Source: Desulfurobacterium sp. TC5-1
GTDB taxonomy: Bacteria; Aquificota; Aquificia; Desulfurobacteriales; Desulfurobacteriaceae
Assembly (NCBI RefSeq): GCF_000421485.1
Contig: NZ_ATXC01000002.1
Span: forward strand, 124,001-188,000
DNA: 64,000 bases
Direction of reading: 5' to 3'
Under the pieces are notes generated by a model that had not been told where the DNA came from, made no database searches, and saw nothing but the letters and a program-made list of their open reading frames with translations. The position numbers and the translations under genes are program-made. Below, one piece after another: positions 34,452 through 43,265 of the stretch. Position 1 is the first letter of the stretch. Every line of letters starts with the position of its first letter.

Positions 34452-35441
34452 ATGGAGAACCTTAAAGTTTTCAGGATTACTTTAAAACCCCTGAGTTATT
34501 TCTCATCAGAACTTTCCTCTCACACGATCTTTGGAGCTCTCTGCTGGGCGGTAAGATACCTCTACGGAGAGAAAAGAGTTTCAGAACTGATCAAACTGGT
34601 AAAAGAGGGGGAACTTTTAATCTCTTCTGTTATGCCGGTAGTCGATGGGAAACTCTATGTATTCAAGCCGATACTTAAACCTGAACGTATTGGTGCGGAA
34701 GACCTCAAATTTCTAAGCAGCAATGAAGAAAACAGAGAGAGTGAATTCAGGAACTTCATCAAGAAATTCAAAAAGCTCTCTTTTGTCCCTCTCGATGTTC
34801 TGATGAAAGTGTCAGAAGGAGAAATAAAAAACGATAAGGATCTTATGCTAACATTGGGAAAGGAACCTGGAGAAGTTTTTCCATTTACCTCTTTAGCTCT
34901 ACCCCATGCAAAACTGAACAGAATAACAAACAGTACATCGGAAGGTGGTGAATTTTACTTTGAAGAATCCCTCTTTTTCAGATCTGATGTTTACTTTTTG
35001 GTTGCTGTCAAAGATGAAAATATTACCGACGAGGTGTTAATACCACCCTTGAAACTTTTGCAGGACTGGGGAATTGGAGGAAACAGAAGCGTAGGATTCG
35101 GAAGTTTTTCTTTCAAAATAGAGAGAGAAAAGAGGTTTGAGAAACTCATCAACAGGAATGGAAAAGACTTCATAACTCTTTCGCCAGTTGTTGCTACAGA
35201 CAGAATAGATTATGAAAAGAGCTTTTACGATATAAAAACCTATAAAGGAGCAGTGGAGAGCGGATGCCAGAATTTCCTCTGGAAACCGAAAATTTTCTAT
35301 CTGAAAGCCGGAAGTTTAATAAAACTAAAAGAGGATAGTAAATTTGCAGGAGCTTTAATAAAACCGTTTGAAGGGATAGAACTCTACCATTACGGTTTTG
35401 AATTTCCCATCTACATTAAGGAGAGTGGAGATGAAAGTTAG
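34452..35441 (+). CDS. csm4: type III-A subunit Csm4
   Basis: 329-residue RAMP (Cas5 group) that holds the crRNA 5' tag and contacts Cas10. The opening 'LKPLSYFSSELSSHTIFGAL' with 'CWAVRYLYG' is the usual Csm4 N-terminus, and 'WGIGGNRSVGFGSF' is the Gly-rich RAMP loop. Order between csm3 and csm5 agrees. Start ATG follows GAGACTGAAAG, a modest RBS. Confidence 0.9.
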   Translation: MENLKVFRITLKPLSYFSSELSSHTIFGALCWAVRYLYGEKRVSELIKLVKEGELLISSVMPVVDGKLYVFKPILKPERIGAEDLKFLSSNEENRESEFRNFIKKFKKLSFVPLDVLMKVSEGEIKNDKDLMLTLGKEPGEVFPFTSLALPHAKLNRITNSTSEGGEFYFEESLFFRSDVYFLVAVKDENITDEVLIPPLKLLQDWGIGGNRSVGFGSFSFKIEREKRFEKLINRNGKDFITLSPVVATDRIDYEKSFYDIKTYKGAVESGCQNFLWKPKIFYLKAGSLIKLKEDSKFAGALIKPFEGIELYHYGFEFPIYIKESGDES

Positions 35442-36594
35442 ACTGAAAGTGATCACTCCTATTCACATAGGAAATGGAGAAAAGTATTCTGCATTTGAAT
35501 ACATTCTTGAAAATGGACTGCTGAAAAAGTACAGCATTGAGAAAATAATCAGCAAAGCGGAAGAGAGAAAGCTTTTAGAATCGTTAGCTTCTTATTTCAA
35601 GAGAGAAACTTTACCAAATAAAAGACTCTACAGTTTAAATGAAATTTGCAATACAAATCCATCTCTCAGGAAAATTATTCTCGAGCAGGAACCTGAGTAC
35701 ATAATCAGGGCAGAAATTGGAAAAGAAGAGGAGGTGGAAGAATTTATAAAAAGCAGTGGAAAAATCTACATTCCGGGTAGTGAAATTAAGGGAAGTATAA
35801 GGAGAGCTCTCCTTTTTCACGTTTTAAAAGAAGACAAAAAAGTTTTTGAAAAACTCCTAAACATGCTAAAAGAAGCAAAGGAAAAGAAAAACTTTAAAAC
35901 AGTCAGTAAACGTATAGAGAATATAGTTTTTAGAGGAAGGGAAGAAGATGTACAGTATGATATCATGCAGTATGATATCATGAAGCTCCTGAGAGTAAGT
36001 GATACAAATCTTCTTAAGCCTTCTGAGAAAAATCTAAAAGTGAAAAAAATTGGTCTTTTTTACATAACGTCCCAGAAACGAAAAGAGTTTCCTTCGGAAG
36101 TTGTCTTAGCGGGAACACAGTTTGAATTTAATATAAATTTATCTCTCAGCGCAAAGAGGCTCGCTGATGTGCTTGATTGTCATCATATCATCAAGTCTCT
36201 CTTTTTAGATTCTAATAACGAAGACACAACGATAGAAGGAATCATCAAGATCTGGAAAGAAGCTGAGAAAGAGTGCATCAAACTTGATCCTTACCTTGTT
36301 CCAGTTTCTGATAACGAAATCCTCTCCTCAACAAAAAATAAGAAGAGGGCTAACCAGATATTGAGGTTCATCAACCAGCTAAAAGAAGGAAAGCGGTCGG
36401 TAGTAAGAATCGGTAAACATGAAGGTTATCTTTTCACAACGGTAATGGCCTTATTGAAAGAGAAGAATGAGAAAACCTTTGAAAAAGTGTTCAAACTCTC
36501 CGCTCCGAGAGTATCAGGAATTCCCAACAAGACAAGAAAACTTACAATGAAGGAGAAACTTCCCCTCGGATTTTGTAGTGTGGAGAGTATTTAA
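35431..36594 (+). CDS. csm5: type III-A subunit Csm5
   Basis: 387 residues from ATG 35431, chosen because AGGAGAGTGGAG precedes it and 'MKVRLKVITPIHIGNGEKY' is the exact RAMP start; an ATG 11 codons earlier lies in csm4. 'IYIPGSEIKGSIRRALL' is the conserved crRNA-contact segment. Csm5 caps the crRNA 3' end and recruits trimming nucleases. It overlaps csm4 by 11 nt and cas6 by one (TAATG). A short in-frame tandem repeat gives QYDIMQYDIM near residue 175. Confidence 0.9.
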   Translation: MKVRLKVITPIHIGNGEKYSAFEYILENGLLKKYSIEKIISKAEERKLLESLASYFKRETLPNKRLYSLNEICNTNPSLRKIILEQEPEYIIRAEIGKEEEVEEFIKSSGKIYIPGSEIKGSIRRALLFHVLKEDKKVFEKLLNMLKEAKEKKNFKTVSKRIENIVFRGREEDVQYDIMQYDIMKLLRVSDTNLLKPSEKNLKVKKIGLFYITSQKRKEFPSEVVLAGTQFEFNINLSLSAKRLADVLDCHHIIKSLFLDSNNEDTTIEGIIKIWKEAEKECIKLDPYLVPVSDNEILSSTKNKKRANQILRFINQLKEGKRSVVRIGKHEGYLFTTVMALLKEKNEKTFEKVFKLSAPRVSGIPNKTRKLTMKEKLPLGFCSVESI

Positions 36595-37382
36595 TGCCTG
36601 TAAAACTCGGTTTAATTCTTCATCTTGAAAAGTCCATTAAGATAAAGGAAGTATATCCTAAAAGAGTGCATGCTCTTTTTTTCTCTATTCTCCCTGAAGA
36701 TATATCAGAAAAAATTCACTCTCAAAAAAGTACGAAACCCTTTACCATCTGCTTTGAAAAGTTTTTTAGAGAGAATGGAGAAAATGAAGTTTCAAAGTTA
36801 AAACTGAAGGTAACCCTTCTGGATGACTTTCTATTTCCGTATTTTTCTCAGGGAGTCATCCTCGGAGAGAAAAAACTATACATGGGCTCTACTGCAATAA
36901 GAAAAAAAGAAATACTCTCCATCGAACACAAAAGTTATGAGGATCTGATTGGAAATACTGAAGAGAACAGGGATTTCCTATTTTACTTCAAAACCCCCAC
37001 CACATTCAAAAAAGGAAGTTCTGACTATCCCCTTCCCGAACCGGTTTTAATATTCAAAAATCTTTTGAAGAAGTGGAATAAATTCTCCCCTTTCAAAATC
37101 GAAATATCTACTAAAGAGCTATTAAAACTTCTTCAAATCGGAGGAGTCTGGATAAAAACCAGAAAATTTTCCCTTTTACCTAATGGAAAAACAATCGGAT
37201 TTTACGGTAGAGTTTTCATAAATGTAAGAACAGAAAAAAAAGAAACCTTGCGTAAACTAAATATTCTCTTTAATTTTTCCTCCTTTTCAGGAATCGGAAG
37301 AAAAACAACAATGGGTATGGGAAACGTAGAACTACCCTCTTCTACCTTTCAGGACACTAACGGCAAAAGGTTGGAGGATTAG
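36594..37382 (+). CDS. cas6: CRISPR repeat endoribonuclease Cas6
   Basis: 262 residues. 'RVHALFFSIL' places a likely catalytic His near 26. 'YFKTPTTFKK', 'YPLPEPVLIFKNLLKKWN' and the C-terminal Gly-rich loop 'SGIGRKTTMGMGNVEL' are standard Cas6. It cuts pre-crRNA within repeats, which must come from an array elsewhere because none is clear in this window. Last gene of the operon. Confidence 0.92.
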   Translation: MPVKLGLILHLEKSIKIKEVYPKRVHALFFSILPEDISEKIHSQKSTKPFTICFEKFFRENGENEVSKLKLKVTLLDDFLFPYFSQGVILGEKKLYMGSTAIRKKEILSIEHKSYEDLIGNTEENRDFLFYFKTPTTFKKGSSDYPLPEPVLIFKNLLKKWNKFSPFKIEISTKELLKLLQIGGVWIKTRKFSLLPNGKTIGFYGRVFINVRTEKKETLRKLNILFNFSSFSGIGRKTTMGMGNVELPSSTFQDTNGKRLED

Positions 37383-37394
37383 TAACCTTCTAAT

Positions 37395-37505
37395 GTTCCT
37401 CATTCTTTTCACTCTTCAGGTTGATTCGAATTAGCCAACAGTCATGTGGAAAGGTAAGGAGTAGTCCTTATTGCAATCCCTTTCACTTTTCAGGGCATTT
37501 CAAGT
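37395..37505. repeat. two degenerate CRISPR-repeat-like sequences
   Basis: Segments 37395-37431 and 37469-37505 share about 22 of 37 bases, with a common core CACTYTTCAGG at 37410-37420 and 37484-37494. The offset of 74 nt would fit one repeat of about 36 plus one spacer of about 38. The second copy contains TTGCAATCCC, the complement of the GGGATTGCAA end seen in many CRISPR repeats. Only two diverged copies exist, so this may be a relic or chance. The rest of 37506-37635 shows nothing else coding. Confidence 0.3.
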
Positions 37506-37635
37506 CTCCCGTCAGGAAGTATTAAAAATTAATATATTATAGAAGATGTGACTCGCACTATTTTAAACTTTCATAGAGTCGTAAATAAAAATTTCTGCTT
37601 TTAGATAACTCTAACAATTAGTCCTTTTCTCCGGT

Positions 37636-37748
37636 AGTGTACGATATTTTGTGTAAGCTTGAGAAATTAGATAAAAAGCTCCCGAGGAACACCCACAAAT
37701 ACCAACCTCAGGAGTAAAAAATGAAAGCACAGAAGACTTTACCGGGTT
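37636..37748 (+). mobile_element. IS256-type element 5' end fragment
   Basis: TGTACGATATTTTGTGTAAG near 37638 resembles the T-rich, GTGTAA-bearing terminal inverted repeats of IS256 elements. The 21-nt segment 37686-37706 matches the minus-strand relic at 30226-30205. Then RBS CAGGAG and ATG 37721 read MKAQKTLPGFN, aligning with the ILPG start of that relic, before the frame runs antisense into dus. Only the first dozen codons of the transposase survive. Confidence 0.5.
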
Positions 37749-38699
37749 TTAACGGTTTATATATTGACGCAACTCCTCTAAACCTTTTATCAGCTCCTCA
37801 CAGCTTTTGCTTCGCATTACTCTTTCATTTAACTTTGCTTTGCCGCGGATGCCCTTGAAAAGCTGGACTGCTTCCATTTTTATCTCTTTGCAGGCTCTTT
37901 CTTTTTCCATAAATTCCCACATTAATTTTAGTTCTTCCAAAAGAAATTCTATTCTTTCGCCAAATGTTGCTTTGTAGTCTCTTTTTTCTTTAAATTCTTT
38001 AAATATCCAGGGATTTGAAATGGCGCCTCTGCCTGCCATGACACCGTCACAGCCGGTCTCTTCAAACATTCTCTCTATATCTTTCCAGCTCCAGACATCA
38101 CCGCTGCCAACAACAGGAACAGGTGAAATTTTTTTAAGGTCTCTTATCCTTTCCCACCGTGCCTTTCCTGTGAAAAGTTCCCTTGCAAGCCGCGGATGAA
38201 GTGCAATGAGGGAAACACCTGCTTCTATCAGTTCTTCGGCTATCTTTTCAAGGTTGTCTTCATGAAAGCCGAGCCTGATTTTGGCAGTAACAGGAACACC
38301 GTAAGGTTTAAGGGCATTAACAGTCTCCCTTACTATCTCCCCCATAATTTCGGGAAACTGGAGAAGGTATCCTGCAGATTTTGCTTTTAAAACCTTTTTA
38401 ACGGAACAGCCGAAGTTTATATCTACAGCATCGGGCTTATACTCCTTTACCACTTTAACAGCAGCTCTTGCTATCTCTTCGGGGTTTCTTCCGTAAAGCT
38501 GTAAATGTATCGGCCGCTCCTCTTCGGTGAAGTAGGCAAGTTCTTTTTCTATTCTTTTAAAAACGATACCGGTAGCGTTCATGAGTTCTGAATAGACCCT
38601 GTCGGCACCGAGCCGCCTGCACAGCCTCCGAAACGCAGAGTGGGTGTATCCTGCCATAGGTGCAAGGATGACTTCTCTTTTTATCTCTAACTTATTCAA
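37749..38699 (-). CDS. dus: tRNA-dihydrouridine synthase
   Basis: 316-residue FMN enzyme reducing uridine in tRNA D-loops. 'ILAPMAGYTHSAFRRLCR' opens the TIM barrel. The catalytic Cys is in 'DINFGCSVKKVLKAKSAGYL'; FMN contacts are 'VTAKIRLGF', 'HPRLARELFTGKARW' and 'GSGDVWSW'. The C-terminal helical domain is present. Of two in-frame TTG codons (38705 and 38699) the second has GAGG at the right distance. Start overlaps the radical SAM gene stop by 8 nt. The DusB subtype is likely but not certain. Confidence 0.92.
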   Translation of the reverse strand: MNKLEIKREVILAPMAGYTHSAFRRLCRRLGADRVYSELMNATGIVFKRIEKELAYFTEEERPIHLQLYGRNPEEIARAAVKVVKEYKPDAVDINFGCSVKKVLKAKSAGYLLQFPEIMGEIVRETVNALKPYGVPVTAKIRLGFHEDNLEKIAEELIEAGVSLIALHPRLARELFTGKARWERIRDLKKISPVPVVGSGDVWSWKDIERMFEETGCDGVMAGRGAISNPWIFKEFKEKRDYKATFGERIEFLLEELKLMWEFMEKERACKEIKMEAVQLFKGIRGKAKLNERVMRSKSCEELIKGLEELRQYINR

Positions 38700-39540
38700 C
38701 TGCAAGCCTCAATCCGAGTTTTTTTGCGTGGTTGTAAACGGTTAAAAATTCCTCTTCCGTTATCCGCCGCGCTATTTCAGGAAATTCAGATGCCCTGTAA
38801 GCGGGAAAGTACTGATCCATAACGTTTACGTAAGCACCTTTTCCTATCGTATCTTTTATCCAGTTAAGAATTTCTATGGTGTCACCGGTGTATCCCGGCA
38901 TGACAAGGTGCCTTATTAAAACGCCCCTTTTAGCTGTCCCGTCACTGCCGATTTCAAGATTTCCAACCTGACGAAACATTTCCAGAACCGCATCTTTTAC
39001 AACTTCCGGATAATCCGGCGCTTTAAGGTATTTAGTTGCAAAATTCCGGTTAAAAGTTTTAATGTCCGGCATGTAGATGTCAACGATACCATCTAACTCT
39101 TTTAACGTTTCAACCTTTTCATAACCTCCGCAGTTGTAAACTACAGGGACGGAAAGGCCTTTCTCTTTCGCCTTTAAAATCGCAGGAACTATAAGGGGAA
39201 TCTGATGGGTCGGCGTCACAAGGTTTATGTTGTGGCACCTGTTTGCCTGAAGGTAGAGCATGATTTCTGTAAGCTCTTCAACCGTTATCTCTTCCCCTTC
39301 GCACAGGTGCGAAATGTCGTAATTCTGACAGAAAACACACCCGAGGTTACAGCCTGAAAAGAATATAGTTCCCGAACCGTAAATACCCGTTAAAACAGGT
39401 TCCTCACCGAAGTGGGCAAAGGCAGAGGCAACCTTCAGTTTAATTCCCGTTTTGCAAAAGCCCTTTTCCTTTTCCCTATCTACGCCGCAGTTTCTGGGAC
39501 AGATTGTGCAGTTTTTAAAAGCTTCAGTAGCAAGAATCAA
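38692..39540 (-). CDS. radical SAM protein, pyruvate-formate-lyase-activase-like
   Basis: 282 residues. The radical SAM cluster motif is CNLGCVFC (C-x3-C-x2-C). An N-terminal Cys cluster, 'CTICPRNCGVDREKEKGFC', is typical of the PflA-related family often annotated MJ0804/AMMECR1-associated. No glycyl-radical enzyme gene is nearby, so its substrate is unknown. TTG 39540 lies 6 nt after GAGAGG and overlaps the decarboxylase stop by 17 nt; dus overlaps behind it, giving a tightly packed three-gene operon. Confidence 0.8.
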   Translation of the reverse strand: MILATEAFKNCTICPRNCGVDREKEKGFCKTGIKLKVASAFAHFGEEPVLTGIYGSGTIFFSGCNLGCVFCQNYDISHLCEGEEITVEELTEIMLYLQANRCHNINLVTPTHQIPLIVPAILKAKEKGLSVPVVYNCGGYEKVETLKELDGIVDIYMPDIKTFNRNFATKYLKAPDYPEVVKDAVLEMFRQVGNLEIGSDGTAKRGVLIRHLVMPGYTGDTIEILNWIKDTIGKGAYVNVMDQYFPAYRASEFPEIARRITEEEFLTVYNHAKKLGLRLAVE

Positions 39541-40681
39541 CCTTAACCTCTCTTAAAATCTCTTCTGGAGAAAGGGGAATTGTTCCGACCTTTTCATTTC
39601 CGGGATTAACAACAACCTGAAGGAACGGTTTATCGGATGTAAAGAACCACTCAAGCTTTTCCTTCAAACCGTCCCTTTTCCATACCGAAGAAGTGTTTTT
39701 AAAGCCCATTCCCTTTGCAACAACCTCAACATCAACCGTTGAAAAGTTAAAGTTCTCCTGATCACCGGTGCTTCCCCACGTTCCGTTATCAACGCAGAAA
39801 ATTCTAAAGTTTTCCGGTGCGTAGCTGCTGCACGTTGCAAGCGTTCCCGTGTTCATTAAAAGGGAACCGTCACCGTCTATGGAAATAACGGATCTGCCTG
39901 TTGCAACAGAGTATCCAAGGGCTATTGAGGAAACAAGGCCAAGACTTCCGAGCATGTAAAAAACGGAATTTTCGATACCAAAAAGGTTTTTAAGATGGTA
40001 AACTTCCCTTGCCGGGAAACCGATGTTTGCAAAAAGAACCGTACCTTTATCTCCCTTTTCCTTCAGGAAAGAGAAAAGTTCCGCCACAGCTTCAAACCTT
40101 CTCATGTCGGGATTTTTAATACTTTTTTCAACCTTAACAGAAACAACTTTTTCTCTCTCTTTCTCAAATACCGGATTTTTATACTCTTCACCTTCAAAAA
40201 GTGCAGGAGAAAGCAGAATGGCTATTGGCTCCCTCTTCCTAAAAGCTTCTTCTACAGCTTTTGGAATGATAGGCAGGGCACTCTTATCATAAACCTTTAC
40301 AACAGGAACACCGCAGGCTTTAAAAAGGTTTTCCGTAACCTCGCCCATCAAAACCTGAGGAAAAATTTTCTCTTTATAAATACCCCTGTGAGAAACAAAG
40401 ATGGGAAGGGGAATTCTGTAAGTCTTTATCAGCGTCATAAGAGCACCGAAAATGTTACCCACACCGGAAGACTGAATGAAAAGAGCATAACGCTTGCCGC
40501 CGGCAAAAAGTCCCGCAGCTATACCTAAACCCTCTTCCTCCCTTGAAAGGTGAATGTGCTTTTTACCGTAAACATCATCAAGTTTAGCCAGTAACGTCTT
40601 AACCCTATCACACGGAAGAGAAAGAACATAATCTATCTTTAAACCTTTCAAAGTACCCGTTATAAATCCCGTAGCTTCCAT
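39524..40681 (-). CDS. comDE: ThDP-dependent decarboxylase, fused ComD-ComE type (sulfopyruvate decarboxylase-like)
   Basis: 385 residues from ATG 40681 (GAGGTGG upstream; the frame extends 13 codons further without an RBS). The N-terminal half (about 1-170) matches the PYR/ComD type: 'IDYVLSLPCDRVKTLL' and 'LSREEEGLGIAAGLFAGGK', with the ThDP-activating Glu. The C-terminal half matches the PP/ComE type with 'MLGSLGLVSSIALGYSVATG' and the ThDP-Mg motif 'GDGSLLMNTG...N'. Sulfopyruvate decarboxylase makes sulfoacetaldehyde for coenzyme M; phosphonopyruvate decarboxylase is the close alternative. No other coenzyme M or phosphonate gene is adjacent, so substrate is open. Confidence 0.75.
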   Translation of the reverse strand: MEATGFITGTLKGLKIDYVLSLPCDRVKTLLAKLDDVYGKKHIHLSREEEGLGIAAGLFAGGKRYALFIQSSGVGNIFGALMTLIKTYRIPLPIFVSHRGIYKEKIFPQVLMGEVTENLFKACGVPVVKVYDKSALPIIPKAVEEAFRKREPIAILLSPALFEGEEYKNPVFEKEREKVVSVKVEKSIKNPDMRRFEAVAELFSFLKEKGDKGTVLFANIGFPAREVYHLKNLFGIENSVFYMLGSLGLVSSIALGYSVATGRSVISIDGDGSLLMNTGTLATCSSYAPENFRIFCVDNGTWGSTGDQENFNFSTVDVEVVAKGMGFKNTSSVWKRDGLKEKLEWFFTSDKPFLQVVVNPGNEKVGTIPLSPEEILREVKVDSCY

Positions 40682-40724
40682 CAACCACCTCACAAGTAGA
40701 AAGTGGTTTAATAATAGCAAAACA

Positions 40725-40753
40725 TTGCAACCGGCAAGAAACTGACATACTAT
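40725..40753 (+). promoter_or_regulatory. possible hslU promoter
   Basis: TTGCAA (40725-40730), 17-nt spacer, TACTAT (40748-40753), 45 nt before ATG 40798. Only a fair consensus match, in the 116-nt gap between divergent genes. Confidence 0.35.
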
Positions 40754-40797
40754 CAGTGATAAAATAATTGAGGTTTCATATCAGACAAGGAGGCAGA

Positions 40798-42222
40798 ATG
40801 TTTAAGAATATCTTCAGAAAAAAGGGAAACGAGGAAGGATTTCTGACACCAAAACAGATAGTTGAAGAGCTGGATAAATACATCGTAGGACAGCAGGAAG
40901 CAAAGAAAGCGGTTGCCATTGCCCTTAGAAACAGGTGGAGAAGGCAAAAACTTCCTGAAGATATGAGAGAAGAAGTTGCGCCCAAAAATATTATTATGAT
41001 AGGACCTACAGGCGTTGGAAAAACGGAAATAGCAAGGAGATTGGCAAAGCTTGTAAATGCACCGTTCGTGAAAGTAGAAGCCACAAAGTTTACAGAAGTC
41101 GGTTACGTCGGAAGAGACGTAGAATCAATGATAAGAGACCTTGTTGAAATAGCGGTTAACATGGTAAAAGAGGAAAAGATAGAAGAGGTAAAGGTAAAGG
41201 CGAGAGAACTTGCTTACGAAAGACTTCTTGACCACATGATACCGGAACAGCCCGCCAAACCTCAATCCCTTGAAACTCTATTTGACGTTTTTCTGCCTTC
41301 ACAATCAAAGAAAAAAGAAGAACCATTAGCAAGAGAGATTAAAAAGGAAAGGGAAAGATACCTGAAGCTTTTAAAAGAAGGAAAACTTGATGAAGAAGAG
41401 GTTGAGATACCGGTAACCGTTGAAACACCTGCCAACATAGGCGTAATAGGCATAGGTCCCGGGATGGGAGGCGACGCCGGAAACATTCAGGACATAATTT
41501 CCTCGCTCTTTCCAAAGCCTAAAAAGATGCGAAAAATGAAAGTAAAAGAAGCCCTCAGATACCTTGAACAGGAAGAGGCACAAAAACTGATAGACATGGA
41601 CGAAGTAATCAAAGAGGCAATAAATCGCGTTGAAAATCACGGCATCGTTTTCATAGACGAAATAGATAAGGTAGCTGCAAAGGGAAGCGGAAAAGGCCCG
41701 GACGTTTCAAGGGAAGGTGTCCAGAGAGATCTGCTGCCGATAGTAGAAGGCTCAAAAGTGCCAACAAAATACGGCCTGATAAAGACAGACCACATACTAT
41801 TCATAGCGGCCGGTGCTTTCCACATAGCAAAACCTTCTGACCTGCTACCGGAACTTCAGGGAAGATTCCCGATAAGGGTAGAACTAAAACCGCTCACAAA
41901 AGAAGATTTCATAAGAATCCTGACGGAACCGAAAAACGCACTAACAAAACAGTACACTGAACTTCTTAAAACGGAAGGCGTTGAAATAGAATTTACAGAA
42001 GACGGCATCGAAGAGATAGCTAAAATGGCGGAAGAGGCAAATACAAAAGCCGAAAACATCGGCGCAAGAAGACTTCACACCGTACTTGAAAGACTCCTTG
42101 AAGACATATCATTCAACGCACCCGAAATGAAAGGACAAAAGGTCATAATAAACAGAGAATACGTAAAAGAAAGACTCGGCAACATTATAGAAGACGAAGA
42201 TCTTACAAGATACATACTGTGA
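40798..42222 (+). CDS. hslU: ATP-dependent protease ATPase subunit HslU (ClpY)
   Basis: 474 residues from ATG 40798, which follows AAGGAGG; an upstream in-frame ATG has no RBS. AAA+ unfoldase: Walker [10 protein letters not shown], '[16 protein letters not shown]' (pore/GYVG motif), a long I domain (about 130-240), Walker B 'VFIDEIDK' and the C-terminal sensor '[12 protein letters not shown]'. The extreme C-terminus '[10 protein letters not shown]' is the HslV-docking tail. HslV, usually directly upstream, is not here; the neighbour is divergent comDE. Confidence 0.95.
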   Translation: MFKNIFRKKGNEEGFLTPKQIVEELDKYIVGQQEAKKAVAIALRNRWRRQKLPEDMREEVAPKNIIMIGPTGVGKTEIARRLAKLVNAPFVKVEATKFTEVGYVGRDVESMIRDLVEIAVNMVKEEKIEEVKVKARELAYERLLDHMIPEQPAKPQSLETLFDVFLPSQSKKKEEPLAREIKKERERYLKLLKEGKLDEEEVEIPVTVETPANIGVIGIGPGMGGDAGNIQDIISSLFPKPKKMRKMKVKEALRYLEQEEAQKLIDMDEVIKEAINRVENHGIVFIDEIDKVAAKGSGKGPDVSREGVQRDLLPIVEGSKVPTKYGLIKTDHILFIAAGAFHIAKPSDLLPELQGRFPIRVELKPLTKEDFIRILTEPKNALTKQYTELLKTEGVEIEFTEDGIEEIAKMAEEANTKAENIGARRLHTVLERLLEDISFNAPEMKGQKVIINREYVKERLGNIIEDEDLTRYIL

Positions 42223-42235
42223 ATCTGGAGAAAGC

Positions 42236-43252
42236 ATGCTTGAAAGGATAGCCGCAAAGATAAAAAAGTACGGTGATCTTTTAATAACCATTGATGGAAA
42301 GGAACGGTTCTATCTCACAAAGTTTCCGTCGTCATTTGGCGTCGTGGTTATCACAGCAGAAGGTGAAGGCTTTTTCTTCACCGATAAACGCTACCTTAAC
42401 GCTGCAAGAGAAAGAGCAAAAAAGTTCAACGTTTTAGAGTGGAAAAGCTTTGAAAACCTGAAAGAAATTTTCGGGAACAGGAAGGTAATAGTTGACGGCG
42501 AAAGAGTAACGTTAAAACAGTTTAACGAAATAGAAAAACACTTTGAAACCACCACGGTCAACGGCTTTTTGAAAGAGTTTCGCGTGGTAAAAACGGAAGA
42601 AGAGATCTGCGCCATAGCCCGTGCAGTTGCCATTGCCGAACAGTCATTAAGGGACGTTCTGCACCTTTTAAAACCGGGTATAACAGAGTATCAGTTCAGA
42701 AAAGAGTTAGTAAACAGAATGTTTCACTACGGCAGCGAAGAATCGTTTGAGACGATAGTCGCATCCGGGAAAGGTGCATCTATTCCTCACTGGAAAACCT
42801 CTCATAAAGAGGTAAAGGACGGTGATGTTGTTATTGTTGATTTCGGTTCAATTTTCGGCGGCTATCTTTCAGACATAACAAGAACTTTTCTTATAGGAAA
42901 CGTTTCTTACGAACTTAAAAAGATTTACAATATAACCCTTGAAGCTCAATTAAAAGGAATAGAAGCAGCAAAATCGGGCATGCCCTGCCGCGAAGTTGAT
43001 AAAATAGTAAGAGATTTCATCACTGAAAAGGGATACGGTGACTACTTTGTCCACGGTACGGGACACGGAATAGGCGTTGAAATCCACGAAGCACCAACGT
43101 TAAGCCCGAAATCAAATGAGATTTTAAAGAAAAACAGCGTTGTAACGGTAGAACCGGGTATATACATACCCGAACTTGGCGGCGTAAGAATTGAAGATGA
43201 TGTTTTAGTAAGAGAGGACGGAGGTTATTCACTTATAACCCTTCAAAAGTAA
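42236..43252 (+). CDS. M24 family aminopeptidase (Xaa-Pro peptidase type)
   Basis: 338 residues. A creatinase-like N-terminal domain (1-115) is followed by the pita-bread fold with all five metal ligands: D in 'VIVDFGSIFGGYLSDITR' (two Asp), H in 'FVHGTGHGIGVEIHEAP', E in 'VVTVEPGIYIP' and E in 'GVRIEDDVLV'. Removes N-terminal residues before proline, or acts as a dipeptidase (PepQ); the two cannot be separated here. GGAG lies 6 nt before ATG 42236. Confidence 0.88.
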   Translation: MLERIAAKIKKYGDLLITIDGKERFYLTKFPSSFGVVVITAEGEGFFFTDKRYLNAARERAKKFNVLEWKSFENLKEIFGNRKVIVDGERVTLKQFNEIEKHFETTTVNGFLKEFRVVKTEEEICAIARAVAIAEQSLRDVLHLLKPGITEYQFRKELVNRMFHYGSEESFETIVASGKGASIPHWKTSHKEVKDGDVVIVDFGSIFGGYLSDITRTFLIGNVSYELKKIYNITLEAQLKGIEAAKSGMPCREVDKIVRDFITEKGYGDYFVHGTGHGIGVEIHEAPTLSPKSNEILKKNSVVTVEPGIYIPELGGVRIEDDVLVREDGGYSLITLQK

Positions 43253-43265
43253 TAGGGAGGTTTTA

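Noticed and set aside
40798-42222. HslU as ClpX
   Set aside because: The I domain and GYVG segment with the C-terminal HslV-docking tail are HslU features, and the N-terminal zinc-binding domain of ClpX is missing.
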